Below, piece after piece: positions 28,213 through 37,804 of a stretch of DNA of 64,000 nucleotides. Location: contig NZ_PGGO01000003.1 in assembly GCF_003010955.1 (NCBI RefSeq), positions 62,001-126,000 of the forward strand, in the 5' to 3' direction. The stretch is from Phyllobacterium brassicacearum (lineage in GTDB: Bacteria; Pseudomonadota; Alphaproteobacteria; Rhizobiales; Rhizobiaceae). The notes under the pieces were generated by a model. The model was not told the origin of the DNA. It saw nothing but the letters and a program-made list of their open reading frames with translations, and did no database searches. The number at the start of each line of letters is the position of its first letter. The stretch's first letter is position 1. Made by a program: the position numbers and the translations under genes.

Positions 28213-28240
28213 AAACCCGGAGGCCGTGCCTCCGGGTTTT
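28213..28240 (+). terminator. Terminator after the BA14K gene
   Basis: A perfect 12-bp stem (28213-28224 AAACCCGGAGGC with 28228-28239) with a 3-base loop, ending in TTTT, 24 bases after the BA14K stop. Confidence 0.88.
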
Positions 28241-28411
28241 CATTAAACAGAGCGCACATAGAATAGACGGAAATTGCTCTGCATTTGCCTCAATAGCGCT
28301 TTGACTGCCTAATTTTTGAGCCGGAGCGCGCCGCACCTCCTTAAACAATGGAATGGGCTTGCTTTTTTTCCTGAACCCGCTTGAATGACACTTGTGTGAA
28401 GGGGGTTTTGA

Positions 28412-29824
28412 GTGAAGCCATTTGACGAGATGATCGAAAGCGGCGGTCAGGTGCGCCCGCCATATGGACAGCTAAAGTGCTGGCTTGATACCCAGAACCC
28501 GGAGCGGTTGGCGCAGAAGGCGCTCGATGCAGAAAATGTCTTCCGAAAGACCGGCATCACCTTCGCAGTTTACGGCGATGAAGAAGCTGCAGAGCGCCTT
28601 ATTCCCTTTGATATCATTCCCCGCATCATCACAGGCAACGAATGGCGCCGTCTGTCGCAAGGCATCGAGCAGCGTGTCATGGCTCTCAATGCCTTTCTCG
28701 ACGATATTTATCATCGGCAGGAAATTATCCGCGCTGGCCGTATTCCGCGGGAGCTTTTCACCCACAATGATGCCTATCTGCCGGAAATGGTCGGTTTTCG
28801 CCCACCTGGCAATGTCTATACGCACATCATCGGCGTTGATATCGTGAGAACTGAAGAAAACCAGTTCTATGTCCTCGAGGACAATGCGCGTACACCGTCC
28901 GGTGTTTCCTACATGCTGGAAAATCGCGAGACGATGATGCAGCTGTTTCCGGAACTCTTCCAGCAGATCAAGGTTCGCCCCGTCGAGACATATCCGAAGC
29001 TGTTGCGGCAATCGCTTGCAGCGGTAGCGCCGCCCGGATGCAAAGGCACTCCCACGATCGCAGTGTTGACGCCCGGCATTTATAACTCCGCCTATTTCGA
29101 GCATGCGTTTCTCGCCGACCAGATGGGCGTCGAACTCGTCGAAGGCAGCGACCTTAAAATCGAAAATGGCAAGGTGGTCATGCGGACCACCGAGGGCAAC
29201 CGTGCCATCGATGTGCTCTACCGTCGAGTCGACGACTCATTCCTTGATCCCCTCACCTTCCGCCGCGATTCAGCACTGGGTGTAGCGGGGATCATGGACG
29301 TTTATCGCTCTGGCAACATCACCATAGCCAACGCACCGGGGACCGGTATTGCCGACGACAAGGCGCTCTATTCTTATATGCCTGAGATCGTTGAGTTTTA
29401 TACCGGACGGAAGGCGATCTTGGAGAACGTGCCGACCCATCGCTGTTCGGAACCCGATACGCTCAAATACGTCCTTGAGAATCTTGCCGACCTCGTTGTC
29501 AAGGAAGTTCATGGTTCTGGCGGCTACGGCATGTTGGTTGGTCCGGCCGCATCAAAAAAGGAATGCGAGGCTTTTGCGCTCAAGCTGAGAGCCAATCCCA
29601 AGAACTACATCGCGCAGCCGACACTGGCGTTGTCGACAACGCCGATCATGACGGAAAAGGGTCTGGCCCCGCGCCATGTCGATCTACGGCCCTTCGTCCT
29701 TGTTTCTGATCGCATCCGCATTACGCCCGGTGGGTTGACGCGCGTCGCATTGAAGGAAGGCTCACTGGTCGTTAATTCCAGTCAGGGAGGAGGCACGAAG
29801 GACACGTGGGTACTCGACGATTAG
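28412..29824 (+). CDS. Circularly permuted ATP-grasp ligase (type 2)
   Basis: 470 residues; GTG start with GGGGG seven bases upstream. It is recognised as the circularly permuted ATP-grasp type 2 family, with segments LPEMVGFRPPGNVYTH, FYVLEDNARTPSGVSYMLENR, PNAPGTGIADDKALY-like NAPGTGIADDK, and VVKEVHGSGGYGMLVGP (ATP-binding). The family's amidoligase-like role is to join a carboxylate and an amine with ATP; the substrate is not established. It is the first gene of a four-gene set with alpha-E, transglutaminase and Anbu protease genes. That association has been described for this family in comparative genomics and is thought to make and remove a peptide-type modification. No clear promoter was seen in the 222 bases upstream. 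Confidence 0.88.
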   Translation: MKPFDEMIESGGQVRPPYGQLKCWLDTQNPERLAQKALDAENVFRKTGITFAVYGDEEAAERLIPFDIIPRIITGNEWRRLSQGIEQRVMALNAFLDDIYHRQEIIRAGRIPRELFTHNDAYLPEMVGFRPPGNVYTHIIGVDIVRTEENQFYVLEDNARTPSGVSYMLENRETMMQLFPELFQQIKVRPVETYPKLLRQSLAAVAPPGCKGTPTIAVLTPGIYNSAYFEHAFLADQMGVELVEGSDLKIENGKVVMRTTEGNRAIDVLYRRVDDSFLDPLTFRRDSALGVAGIMDVYRSGNITIANAPGTGIADDKALYSYMPEIVEFYTGRKAILENVPTHRCSEPDTLKYVLENLADLVVKEVHGSGGYGMLVGPAASKKECEAFALKLRANPKNYIAQPTLALSTTPIMTEKGLAPRHVDLRPFVLVSDRIRITPGGLTRVALKEGSLVVNSSQGGGTKDTWVLDD

Positions 29825-29892
29825 CCGGGCGCCCGAGGGGAATGAGAACCGCTCAAGACGGTTCCAGAAATAAAGAGGGATAACACCGAAAA

Positions 29893-30834
29893 ATGCTTCT
29901 TGGTCGTACCGCAAATGGTCTCTACTGGATGTTCCGCTACATAGAGCGGGCAGAGAATATGGCCCGCCTGATCGATGCCGGTTTGCGCATGGCCCTGACG
30001 AAAACATCTGATGCGCCGGAAGAATGGTCCTCGGTTTTGATGAGCGCCGGTGTCAAGATCGGCTATGACAACAAATACAACGAATATAACGCCAGTCTGG
30101 TTTCCGACTTTCTCCTGCGTGATCTCGACAATCCATCGAGTGTCATGTCTTGCATTGAAACGGCACGTTCGAATGCGCGTATGGTGCGCACTGCGCTGAC
30201 CCGTGAAGCTTGGGAGAGCGTCAACGAGACGTGGATGATCCTCAAATCCACCTTGGCGCAGGCCATACCCGAAACTGATCTTCCCCGTGTTCTTGATCAG
30301 ATCAAGCGTGAAACCGCGATCATTCGTGGCGCCTTTCACGGGACGATGCTGCGCAACGAGATCTTCAATTTTGCCCGTATCGGCACATTCATCGAGCGGG
30401 CGGATAACACTGCGCGCATCCTGGATGTCAAATATTACGTCTTGCTGCCGTCGATATCCTATGTCGGCACGACCCTCGACAATTTTCAGTGGGAGTCGAT
30501 CCTTCGTTCCGTTTCGGCGCATCGCTCCTATCGCTGGGTATACGATGTCGAGTATAACCCCGTTAATATTGCAGATTACCTCATCCTTAATTCGCGGATG
30601 CCACGATCGCTCAATTTCTGCTATTCGAACATTGTCGATAACCTGAAATACCTTGCCAATGACTATGGCAAGAGGCACGAATGCCATGACATGTCGGAAA
30701 GCATAATGACGCGCCTGGAGGACAATGATATCCGGACGATCTTTGACAATGGGCTGCACGAATTTTTGAGTGATCTCATTTATCAAACGAACAGCTTAAG
30801 CAGCAAAATTGCTGAAGCCTACAACTTCGATTGA
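29893..30834 (+). CDS. Alpha-E domain protein
   Basis: 313 residues, nearly all predicted helical. It matches the alpha-E family: the opening MLLGRTANGLYWMFRYIERAE, the middle IRGAFHGTMLRNEIFNFARIGTFIERAD, and repeated patterns of a helix with ERAxN/ERADN. Its biochemical role is unknown. It almost always sits beside or is fused to the circularly permuted ATP-grasp enzyme, suggesting a subunit or substrate carrier. It lies 68 bases after the ATP-grasp gene and its TGA is immediately followed by the transglutaminase gene. Confidence 0.88.
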   Translation: MLLGRTANGLYWMFRYIERAENMARLIDAGLRMALTKTSDAPEEWSSVLMSAGVKIGYDNKYNEYNASLVSDFLLRDLDNPSSVMSCIETARSNARMVRTALTREAWESVNETWMILKSTLAQAIPETDLPRVLDQIKRETAIIRGAFHGTMLRNEIFNFARIGTFIERADNTARILDVKYYVLLPSISYVGTTLDNFQWESILRSVSAHRSYRWVYDVEYNPVNIADYLILNSRMPRSLNFCYSNIVDNLKYLANDYGKRHECHDMSESIMTRLEDNDIRTIFDNGLHEFLSDLIYQTNSLSSKIAEAYNFD

Positions 30835-30839
30835 AGATC

Positions 30840-31637
30840 ATGCTTCTGAACATCCAGCACAACTCCCACTATCGCTACGACGCTCCGGTGCATTATTCGG
30901 TGCTGCGGTTGCGCATACATCCGCAAAGCAGCCCCGGCCAAAAGGTCATCGACTGGACGGTTACGGTGGAAGGTGCGAAGCAGGAGGCAAACTACCGAGA
31001 CGGATATGGCAATCGCACCATGTTGATTAGCCTTGAACGCGATGTGCAGGACCTTGTCATCCGCGCTGAGGGGAAGATTGAAACCGAAGATCGCACTGGC
31101 GTGCTTGGCAAAATCTATAATTTCACGCCGATCTGGCTCTACGAACGCGAGACCGAACTTACAAAACCCGGCGAAGCAATCCGCGAATTAGCAGCAAGTC
31201 TCCAGGTCAAGTCCGACAAGCTTGCGGTCATGCATGAACTCATGGGTTTCTTGCATCAGAGAGTAGTGTACACGCCTGGCGCGACCAATATTCTGACGAC
31301 AGCCGAAGACGCGTTGGTCGGCGGCAGAGGCGTATGTCAGGACCACACTCACATCTTCCTATCCGTAGCGCGCCTCCTCAATATCCCGGCCCGCTACGTG
31401 TCAGGGTACCTTATGTTGAACAACTCCATCGAACAGACCGCCAGCCATGCCTGGGCGGAAGCTCACATTGATGGCCTCGGCTGGGTGGGGTTTGACGCGG
31501 CAAACGATATTTGCCCGAACGAAGGGTATGTCCGCCTCGCATGCGGCCTCGACTATCGCGAAGCCGCGCCAATTTCGGGTATACGTTTTGGACCCGGCAT
31601 TGAATCGCTTGCCGTGGAAGTCAATGTAGAGCAGTAA
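30840..31637 (+). CDS. Bacterial transglutaminase-like cysteine protease
   Basis: 265 residues from ATG at 30840; a TTG at 30831 overlapping the alpha-E stop is an alternative. The N-terminal beta-rich domain (about 1-85, NIQHNSHYRYDAPVHYSVLRL) is the Bact_transglu_N type. The core has the papain-like triad: Cys166 in GGRGVCQDHTHIF, His203 in ASHAWAEAH and Asp219 in GWVGFDAAND. Members of this family probably act as amide hydrolases or transpeptidases in the cytosol, as no signal peptide is present. In this cluster it may cut or move the bond made by the ATP-grasp enzyme; this is inference. Confidence 0.9.
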   Translation: MLLNIQHNSHYRYDAPVHYSVLRLRIHPQSSPGQKVIDWTVTVEGAKQEANYRDGYGNRTMLISLERDVQDLVIRAEGKIETEDRTGVLGKIYNFTPIWLYERETELTKPGEAIRELAASLQVKSDKLAVMHELMGFLHQRVVYTPGATNILTTAEDALVGGRGVCQDHTHIFLSVARLLNIPARYVSGYLMLNNSIEQTASHAWAEAHIDGLGWVGFDAANDICPNEGYVRLACGLDYREAAPISGIRFGPGIESLAVEVNVEQ

Positions 31638-31668
31638 TCGGTCCGATTATTCAGATTTGGGATTCGCC

Positions 31669-32409
31669 ATGACCTACTGTGTAGGCCTTAAGCTGGACCG
31701 CGGCCTTGTGTTTATGTCCGATACCAGAACCAATGCTGGTGTCGACAACGTTTCGACGTTCAAGAAAATGTACACTTGGGCCAAAACTGGCGATCGCGTA
31801 ATCACGCTGCTGTCCTCGGGCAATCTCGCAACGACGCAGGCTGTCATCAGCATCCTGAACGAGCGCACCAAAATGCCCTCTGAACGGTCTCCATCGATAT
31901 ATGACATGCCATCGATGTTCCAGACCGCACGCCTCGTCGGTGATACGATAAGGCATGTAATCGAGGAGGTGGATACGGGCGGACAGCGCGCGGATTCATT
32001 CGGTGCTTCGATTATCCTCGGAGGACAAATCAAAGGCGGAGATCCACGTCTCTTTCTGATTTATCCGGAAGGCAATTTCATTGAATCGACGCCCGATACG
32101 CCCTTCTTCCAGATCGGCGAGCACAAATATGGCAAACCGATCATCGTACGTTCCTATGATCCGGGAATGACGTTTGAAGAGGCCACGAAACTCTTGATTG
32201 TATCCTTCGATTCAACCTTGAAATCCAACCTGTCGGTCGGTTTGCCACTCGATCTGCAATTCTATGAATCAGACAGTCTCAGGCTCGGATTCGAAAGAAG
32301 GATCGAACGCCACGATCCCTATTACGAGACCATCTCCGAAGGCTGGTCACAGGCGTTGAAACTCGCGTTGCAAAGCCTGCCACCATTTGAGATAGAACCA
32401 CGAAGTTAA
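31669..32409 (+). CDS. Anbu-type proteasome-like protease
   Basis: 246 residues from ATG at 31669. The protein starts Met-Thr, so removal of Met would expose Thr as the N-terminal nucleophile, as in proteasome beta subunits. Asp18 in VFMSDTRTN corresponds to Asp17 of the proteasome, and the lysines in STFKKMY fall where the catalytic lysine is expected. SLRLGFERRIERHDPYY near the C-terminus is typical of the ancestral beta-subunit (Anbu) family. Anbu proteins assemble into open rings or helices without an ATPase; their substrate is unknown. It is the last gene of the four-gene set and ends 11 bases before the stop of the convergent L,D-transpeptidase gene. Confidence 0.9.
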   Translation: MTYCVGLKLDRGLVFMSDTRTNAGVDNVSTFKKMYTWAKTGDRVITLLSSGNLATTQAVISILNERTKMPSERSPSIYDMPSMFQTARLVGDTIRHVIEEVDTGGQRADSFGASIILGGQIKGGDPRLFLIYPEGNFIESTPDTPFFQIGEHKYGKPIIVRSYDPGMTFEEATKLLIVSFDSTLKSNLSVGLPLDLQFYESDSLRLGFERRIERHDPYYETISEGWSQALKLALQSLPPFEIEPRS

Positions 32410-32419
32410 CAGTCTTGCC

Positions 32420-34336
32420 CTAGAGCCGTGCCGTCTGCGCGGCCTGGACATTGGTTTGCCGGACGGCCCGTGTTTTCAGAAATGCTTTCTCGAGATAGGC
32501 ATCGCGCTGATAAACGTCGTCATAATACTGGATATCGCCCGTCGCTGCGTCTGGCCATGCCGTGAAATAGGAAACATAGACCGGCAACTGATCCTTTACT
32601 CTGACGCTGCGCTCGTTCTTGCCGAAATACTGTTTCAAATCTTCGACGGGAACACCAAGTACAGCCGCAGCCATATCACGCGGTCGCTCCAGTCGGATAC
32701 AGCCATGGCTCAACGCCCGCATGTCCCGCTTGAAATAGGACTTGGCCGGCGTGTCATGCATATAGATGTCATGGCTGTTCGGAAACAGGATCTTTAGTTC
32801 GCCCAAGGCATTGTCGAGACTTGGCTTTTGACGAATGCCTACCCCGCCGCCATTGGCGGCCACCTGGTACCAGTTCACTGAACTTGACGGAATAACTCGG
32901 CCGGACTTGTCATAGACCTCATAGCCGCTGTTCTCGAGATAGGACGGATTGCCGAGTATCTTCGGCATCATCTCGTTGAGGATAATCGAACGCGGTACGC
33001 CCCAAGACGGATTGAAGACAACCGTTTCGATGGTGTCATTGAAGAAATAGGTTTGGTTCGTAGGTGATCCGACGACGATGTTCATCGCCAGCTTCTCGGC
33101 GTAGTCATCGAAGTATTGCGCCCGATAGGCAGGCTGGTTGATGAAAACATACCGCTTGCCGAAATCATGCGGCAGCCAGCGCAACCGCTCCATGGAATAG
33201 ATGATGCGATCGCGTTTGGACGCGGTCGTTTCGCCCTGTAGCGCCTGGATAGTGTTGGTGCCGATGACGCCATCGGCTTTACGCCCTTGGCCCTTCTGGA
33301 AGTCCTTGACGGCTTCAACGAGGCTCTCATCGTAAACATTGGCATTCTCATGCGCCTGTAGAACGGCTTCGTGGTTCAGGAGATAGTCCTTCGGCGCCTT
33401 GGCCTTGATCAACGCCACTACATTTTTGATTTCCGGATTCTCGTCGCCGGGCCGGATCATCGTACCCGCAGTGACACGCACGACAGGCTCGTTGCTGTCC
33501 CCGAGTTCCTGCAGATTCTGCTTGAGTTCGGAATACCATTTGTTTTGGGGCGCGAACGCCTGAAGGGTTGCGCTTGGATCATTCGAGGAACCAAGCTGGT
33601 CGATCACATCGCGCGGCTTTACGCGGTCCATAGCGAGATCGTGGAATCCGCTCAGTCGGTTTGGATTGATGCGGCCCTCACCTTGATCCATCGCGTAGCG
33701 CAGCGCGCGAGCCGACATCATCAACTCGAACGCCGAAAGTTCTTTCAACCGCGCAGGGATATCCGAACGGTCATAGTCATCGCTCGGCAGCGAAACCGCA
33801 TAATCTGCGGGATCAAGACCATCCTCGGCGGCTTTGGCGAATAGCGCCGCGACCGCCTTCGCTTTAGGGGTCACATCATAGGATGCCGTCCATATCGGTC
33901 GCTGCTTCGTGGCATAATAGGAAACGATGGCATCGGCGATTTCTTTCTCCGCCAGAACGTGTGCATCCTTGAGGTGATCAATCTTGAGCCCGAATTGTTC
34001 CATTTGCGGCGGCGAAACAATACCATGGTCGGCAGATGCGGTGAGTTGCGGATCGACCTTGGCAAAATCTACCTGGACGAGTCCTTCGGGCTTGTAGTCA
34101 TAATTTGTCGGCGCGGTCACGGTGACACGTTTGACTGGTACCGACGGGCGCTTTGGAGATTCACCAGCACCCGGCCGAACCTGGTTGGGCTGCAAGACTG
34201 GCTGCGATTCAATACGGCGGCTACCGAATAACAGTTCCATCAAATTGTTGGCGGCGAAAGCAGACGTCATCGGGACGGCTGTGGCCGACAACATGGCCGC
34301 CAAAAAGAGTGCATGTTTTTTTGAATTGGAAGTCAT
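32420..34336 (-). CDS. L,D-transpeptidase (YcbB/YkuD type) with peptidoglycan-binding domain
   Basis: 638 residues from ATG at 34336 (GGAA just upstream). A signal peptide is predicted (HALFLAAMLSATAVPMTSAFA). A scaffold region at about 100-290 (YYATKQRPIW, ARALRYAMDQGEGRINPNRL) is followed by a peptidoglycan-binding-1 domain (VKDFQKGQGRKADGVIGTNT). The YkuD catalytic domain near 400-580 carries HDTPAKSYF and Cys546 in LSHGCIRLERP. The enzyme makes 3-3 cross-links in periplasmic peptidoglycan, which are common in Hyphomicrobiales. Length and domain order match YcbB-like (LdtD) enzymes. It is convergent with the Anbu gene, so it is probably not part of that operon. Confidence 0.92.
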   Translation of the reverse strand: MTSNSKKHALFLAAMLSATAVPMTSAFAANNLMELLFGSRRIESQPVLQPNQVRPGAGESPKRPSVPVKRVTVTAPTNYDYKPEGLVQVDFAKVDPQLTASADHGIVSPPQMEQFGLKIDHLKDAHVLAEKEIADAIVSYYATKQRPIWTASYDVTPKAKAVAALFAKAAEDGLDPADYAVSLPSDDYDRSDIPARLKELSAFELMMSARALRYAMDQGEGRINPNRLSGFHDLAMDRVKPRDVIDQLGSSNDPSATLQAFAPQNKWYSELKQNLQELGDSNEPVVRVTAGTMIRPGDENPEIKNVVALIKAKAPKDYLLNHEAVLQAHENANVYDESLVEAVKDFQKGQGRKADGVIGTNTIQALQGETTASKRDRIIYSMERLRWLPHDFGKRYVFINQPAYRAQYFDDYAEKLAMNIVVGSPTNQTYFFNDTIETVVFNPSWGVPRSIILNEMMPKILGNPSYLENSGYEVYDKSGRVIPSSSVNWYQVAANGGGVGIRQKPSLDNALGELKILFPNSHDIYMHDTPAKSYFKRDMRALSHGCIRLERPRDMAAAVLGVPVEDLKQYFGKNERSVRVKDQLPVYVSYFTAWPDAATGDIQYYDDVYQRDAYLEKAFLKTRAVRQTNVQAAQTARL

Positions 34337-34581
34337 GATTTCCGCCCGGAAGGTGCTGTCGTGCCCACGGGTGAACATGGGCCATGGATTTGGTGTGGCC
34401 AGTTTCACCGCATCCTATTTAGAAACTTTTAACAATGCCCCGTGCCCCACGGATTATTCTCCTGGGTCACATTTTTGTCCTGTGTGCCGATTTCGACACA
34501 TGAACCGCGACGCTGCCTCATTAGGCATCGATTATGGGCATAAATACTTGATAAGTAATGGTTTTAGCCGAGCGAGGCCGC

Positions 34582-34962
34582 TCAATGAGCGCGCCGCGGT
34601 GAAACCGGTTCGCGGCTCAGTCCTTTTTTGCGGAGTTCATCGAGGTAAGTTTGCCAGCGAGCATCCCTGTTGCGGCCCAGGTCCATCAAGTAATCCCAAC
34701 TGAACAAACCAGTGTCATGCATGTCGTCAAAGACAATGCGCACAGCATAGTTGCCAACGGGCTCCATCTTGACGATCTCGACGTTCATTTTGCCAGGTAC
34801 CGTCACGCGCTGTTCAGGTGAATGCCCCTGCACCTCCGCCGACGGCGACGCGACACGCAGCAGTTCCGCACTCAGTTCGTAGCTTTCGCCATTGTCGAAG
34901 GCGATCCTGAGCGACCGCCGATCTTTGGACACGCGCAATTCATTGGGCCAGGCACTGGTCAT
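34582..34962 (-). CDS. DUF971 (gamma-butyrobetaine hydroxylase N-terminal-like) protein
   Basis: 126 residues from ATG at 34962. The pattern PNELRVSKDRRSLRIAFDNGESYELSAE, then VEIVKMEPVGNYAVRIVFDDMHDTGLFSWDYL, fits the DUF971 family. It corresponds to the small zinc-ribbon-like N-terminal domain of gamma-butyrobetaine hydroxylase, here free-standing and without the family's usual cysteines. Free DUF971 proteins have been linked to iron-sulphur or cofactor assembly in some bacteria, but no function is firm. It is divergent from moaA. A longer TTG start at 35016 is possible but unlikely. Confidence 0.78.
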   Translation of the reverse strand: MTSAWPNELRVSKDRRSLRIAFDNGESYELSAELLRVASPSAEVQGHSPEQRVTVPGKMNVEIVKMEPVGNYAVRIVFDDMHDTGLFSWDYLMDLGRNRDARWQTYLDELRKKGLSREPVSPRRAH

Positions 34963-35107
34963 GGTGGTATAATCCCCGTTCTGCTCCTCTGTAAGCGTCA
35001 CTAATGACTGCTGCAAGCAGACAATGACGCAGACTGAAATGCAGCCTCCTCAGGATGACTGGACAAGCGTCTGCCGGCATCCTATTTACTGAGGTGGAGG
35101 ATGGCCT

Positions 35108-36142
35108 TTGGACCACATAGCATTGCTCGATAGCACGACATACCAGGCACCCATGATCGATCCATTCGGTCGAACGATCAGCTATTTGCGCGTTTCCGTT
35201 ACGGACCGCTGCGATTTTCGCTGCACCTACTGCATGTCGGAACACATGACGTTTCTGCCCAAGAAGGAACTGCTTACGCTCGAGGAACTCGATCGTCTCT
35301 GCACTGCATTCATCGAGAGAGGTGTGAAGAAACTCCGTCTCACCGGTGGCGAGCCCCTCGTGCGCAGGAACATCATGCATCTGATCGGGGAGCTCTCGCG
35401 CCACCTGAAATCAGGCGCTCTTGAGGAATTGACGCTGACAACCAACGGCTCACAATTGGCGCGGTATGCCGACGAACTGGCTGGATACGGCGTCAAGCGT
35501 ATCAACGTGTCGCTGGACACGCTTGATCCTGACAAGTTCCATGCCGTCACCCGCTGGGGCGATTTCAACCGCGTCATAGATGGCATCAATGCCGCCCAGA
35601 ATGCTGGCCTCCACATTAAATTGAACGCCGTCGCCCTCAAGGGCTTCAACGATCACGAGGTTCCGGAGATGATCCGCTGGGCACACGGCCGCGGCATGGA
35701 TCTGACGCTGATCGAGACCATGCCTATGGGCGAGATTGATCTCGACCGGACCGACCAGTATCTGCCGCTGTCATTGCTGCGGGCCAAACTTAGTGAACAA
35801 TTTACTTTGGAAGATATCGGCTACAAGACCGGCGGTCCTGCGCGCTATGTCGAGGTGAAGGAAACCGGTGGTCGCGTCGGGTTCATTACACCGATGACTC
35901 ATAATTTCTGCGAGAGCTGCAATCGCGTTCGCCTGACCTGCACCGGGACGCTTTACATGTGTCTTGGTCAGGAGGACGCTGCTGATCTGCGCGAACCCTT
36001 GCGCGCGTCAGAAGGCAACGAACTTCTGAATAATGCCATTGATGAAGCCATTGGCCGCAAGCCCAAGGGACACGATTTCATCATCGACCGGCGCCACAAT
36101 CGTCCGGCAGTTGCGCGCCACATGAGCGTCACCGGCGGTTAG
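35108..36142 (+). CDS. moaA: GTP 3',8-cyclase MoaA (molybdenum cofactor)
   Basis: 344 residues. The radical-SAM cluster motif is C35-DFR-C39-TY-C42 ([14 protein letters not shown]). The second 4Fe-4S cluster is given by [18 protein letters not shown] near residues 270-300, and the protein ends in Gly-Gly as MoaA must. It turns GTP into the 3',8-cyclo intermediate, the first step to molybdopterin. The likely start is a TTG at 35108 with a good GGAGG seven bases upstream; no better in-frame start was found until Met16. EamA, mobA and mobB genes follow on the same strand, so a molybdenum cofactor operon is likely. Confidence 0.95.
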   Translation: MDHIALLDSTTYQAPMIDPFGRTISYLRVSVTDRCDFRCTYCMSEHMTFLPKKELLTLEELDRLCTAFIERGVKKLRLTGGEPLVRRNIMHLIGELSRHLKSGALEELTLTTNGSQLARYADELAGYGVKRINVSLDTLDPDKFHAVTRWGDFNRVIDGINAAQNAGLHIKLNAVALKGFNDHEVPEMIRWAHGRGMDLTLIETMPMGEIDLDRTDQYLPLSLLRAKLSEQFTLEDIGYKTGGPARYVEVKETGGRVGFITPMTHNFCESCNRVRLTCTGTLYMCLGQEDAADLREPLRASEGNELLNNAIDEAIGRKPKGHDFIIDRRHNRPAVARHMSVTGG

Positions 36143-36239
36143 GACCTACCTTCTCGTAATATTCCGAATGCTTTGGCGTGCGAGGGTTGATATATCAACT
36201 CATGCGATTCTGGAGGAGAATCGCCGCACTCAAATTGGA

Positions 36240-37172
36240 ATGATCAACTTGGCGCTATCCCCCAATCTGCGTGGCAGCCTGTTCATGGCGATTGGCATGG
36301 CCAGCTTCACCTTCAATGACGCTACGGTAAAATATGTCGCCGAGCACATGAACATGGGACAGGTCATGCTTGTGCGAGGATTGATCGCGACCGTGCTGAT
36401 CCTGGCGCTCGCCTGGCACAAAGGCATGCTGACCCCACTACGAGATGCTCTCCATAAGATGACTGTGCTGCGCGTCATCGGCGAAGTCGTTGGTACAGTC
36501 AGCTTTCTTGTTGCCCTCGTTCACGTCCCCCTTGCCCTGACATCGGCAATCCTCCAGGCCCTGCCTCTGGTCGTGACCATGGGTGCAGCAATGTTTTTTG
36601 GCGAACCTGTCGGCTGGCGGCGCTGGATCGCTATCGCAGTCGGATTTGCTGGGGTCCTCATCATCGTGCGCCCGGGCGGTGATGGCGTGAGCCCCTATAT
36701 TCTCCTCATCGTTGTCACTGTTGTCTTTGCCGCGCTCCGCGATCTCGCCACACGCAAAGTTCCAAAAACCATTCCCGTGCTGATGATTTCAGCATTGACG
36801 TCCGCCGGAGTTTCCCTCGCCGGAGTGGCGATGATCGGCCCTCTCGGTGGTTGGACACCGATGACGTCGCAAAATACGCTGCTTCTGACACTCGCCGCCT
36901 GCTGCGTGATCGTCGCCTACCACTTTATTATTCTCGCCATGCGCGAGGGCGAAATCTCCTTCGTCGCACCATTCCGCTATACAAGTCTCCTATGGGCAAT
37001 CTTGCTCGGTTTTCTTTTCTTTGGTGATTTGCCCGACATTCCAATGATCGTCGGCTCCGTCATTGTCATTGGCAGTGGCCTCTATACGCTTTACCGTGAG
37101 CGGATTGTCAGCCGCATAAGACCGGTGGCAATCACCGCTGAAGCGACGGCAACATCGCCTGACGGAGTATGA
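36240..37172 (+). CDS. EamA/DMT family transporter
   Basis: 310 residues from ATG at 36240, with about ten membrane helices in two EamA halves (first around GSLFMAIGMASFTFNDATVKY, second around VTVVFAALRDLATRKVPKT). DMT carriers export metabolites or drugs; no substrate is evident. The start is not sharp: a GGAGGAG lies about 20-30 bases upstream and the frame is open to 36168. It sits between moaA and mobA and its stop overlaps the mobA start (ATGA at 37169), so it is co-transcribed with cofactor genes. Whether it has a role there is unknown. Confidence 0.82.
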   Translation: MINLALSPNLRGSLFMAIGMASFTFNDATVKYVAEHMNMGQVMLVRGLIATVLILALAWHKGMLTPLRDALHKMTVLRVIGEVVGTVSFLVALVHVPLALTSAILQALPLVVTMGAAMFFGEPVGWRRWIAIAVGFAGVLIIVRPGGDGVSPYILLIVVTVVFAALRDLATRKVPKTIPVLMISALTSAGVSLAGVAMIGPLGGWTPMTSQNTLLLTLAACCVIVAYHFIILAMREGEISFVAPFRYTSLLWAILLGFLFFGDLPDIPMIVGSVIVIGSGLYTLYRERIVSRIRPVAITAEATATSPDGV

Positions 37173-37804
37173 GTATGCGAATTGCAGGTGTAATCCTGGC
37201 GGGAGGTCAATCCAGCCGAATGGGCGGGCAAGACAAGGCAATGTTGCCCTTCGGCGATCGACGCCTGATCGATCATGTTTACGAACGCCTATCCCGACAG
37301 ATCGACACCATTGCATTGAACAGCAATGGCGACCCATCACGATTTTCCGATTTGCGGGTCACCGTATTTCCTGACGATATCGGTGGATTTGCCGGGCCGC
37401 TCGCCGGTATTCTGGCCGCAATGGAATGGGCCGCCAATCAAGCAACGCCCTTCTCGCACATCGTGACGGTGGCTGCCGATACGCCCTTTTTCCCGGAAGA
37501 CCTTGTTCATACTCTTCGCCGCTCGATTGCCGACGCCCCAAGCCATATTGGAGTGGCCGCTTCCGGAGGCAGGCTGCATCCGGTATTCGGTTTCTGGCCG
37601 GTCTTCCACAGGGCCGATCTGCGCCAATGGCTGAGCGATGACAAAAACCGCCGCGTCCTGACCTGGATTGAGGGACACCCTCACAAGGTCGCCGAGTTCC
37701 CCATAGTTACAGCGCGAACGGGCACGCCCTTCGATCCATTCTTTAATATCAATACGCCTCAGGATATCACTGACGCCCGGCAACGATGGATCACGATACA
37801 ATGA
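37169..37804 (+). CDS. mobA: Molybdenum cofactor guanylyltransferase MobA
   Basis: 211 residues. The nucleotidyltransferase start GVILAGGQSSRMGGQDKAML is diagnostic, and the metal aspartate lies in VAADTPFFPEDL. MobA attaches GMP to molybdopterin to form the guanine dinucleotide cofactor used by DMSO-reductase-type enzymes. The ATG overlaps the EamA stop (ATGA) and GGAG lies just upstream; a second ATG at 37175 is possible. Its own stop overlaps the mobB start. Confidence 0.93.
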   Translation: MSMRIAGVILAGGQSSRMGGQDKAMLPFGDRRLIDHVYERLSRQIDTIALNSNGDPSRFSDLRVTVFPDDIGGFAGPLAGILAAMEWAANQATPFSHIVTVAADTPFFPEDLVHTLRRSIADAPSHIGVAASGGRLHPVFGFWPVFHRADLRQWLSDDKNRRVLTWIEGHPHKVAEFPIVTARTGTPFDPFFNINTPQDITDARQRWITIQ

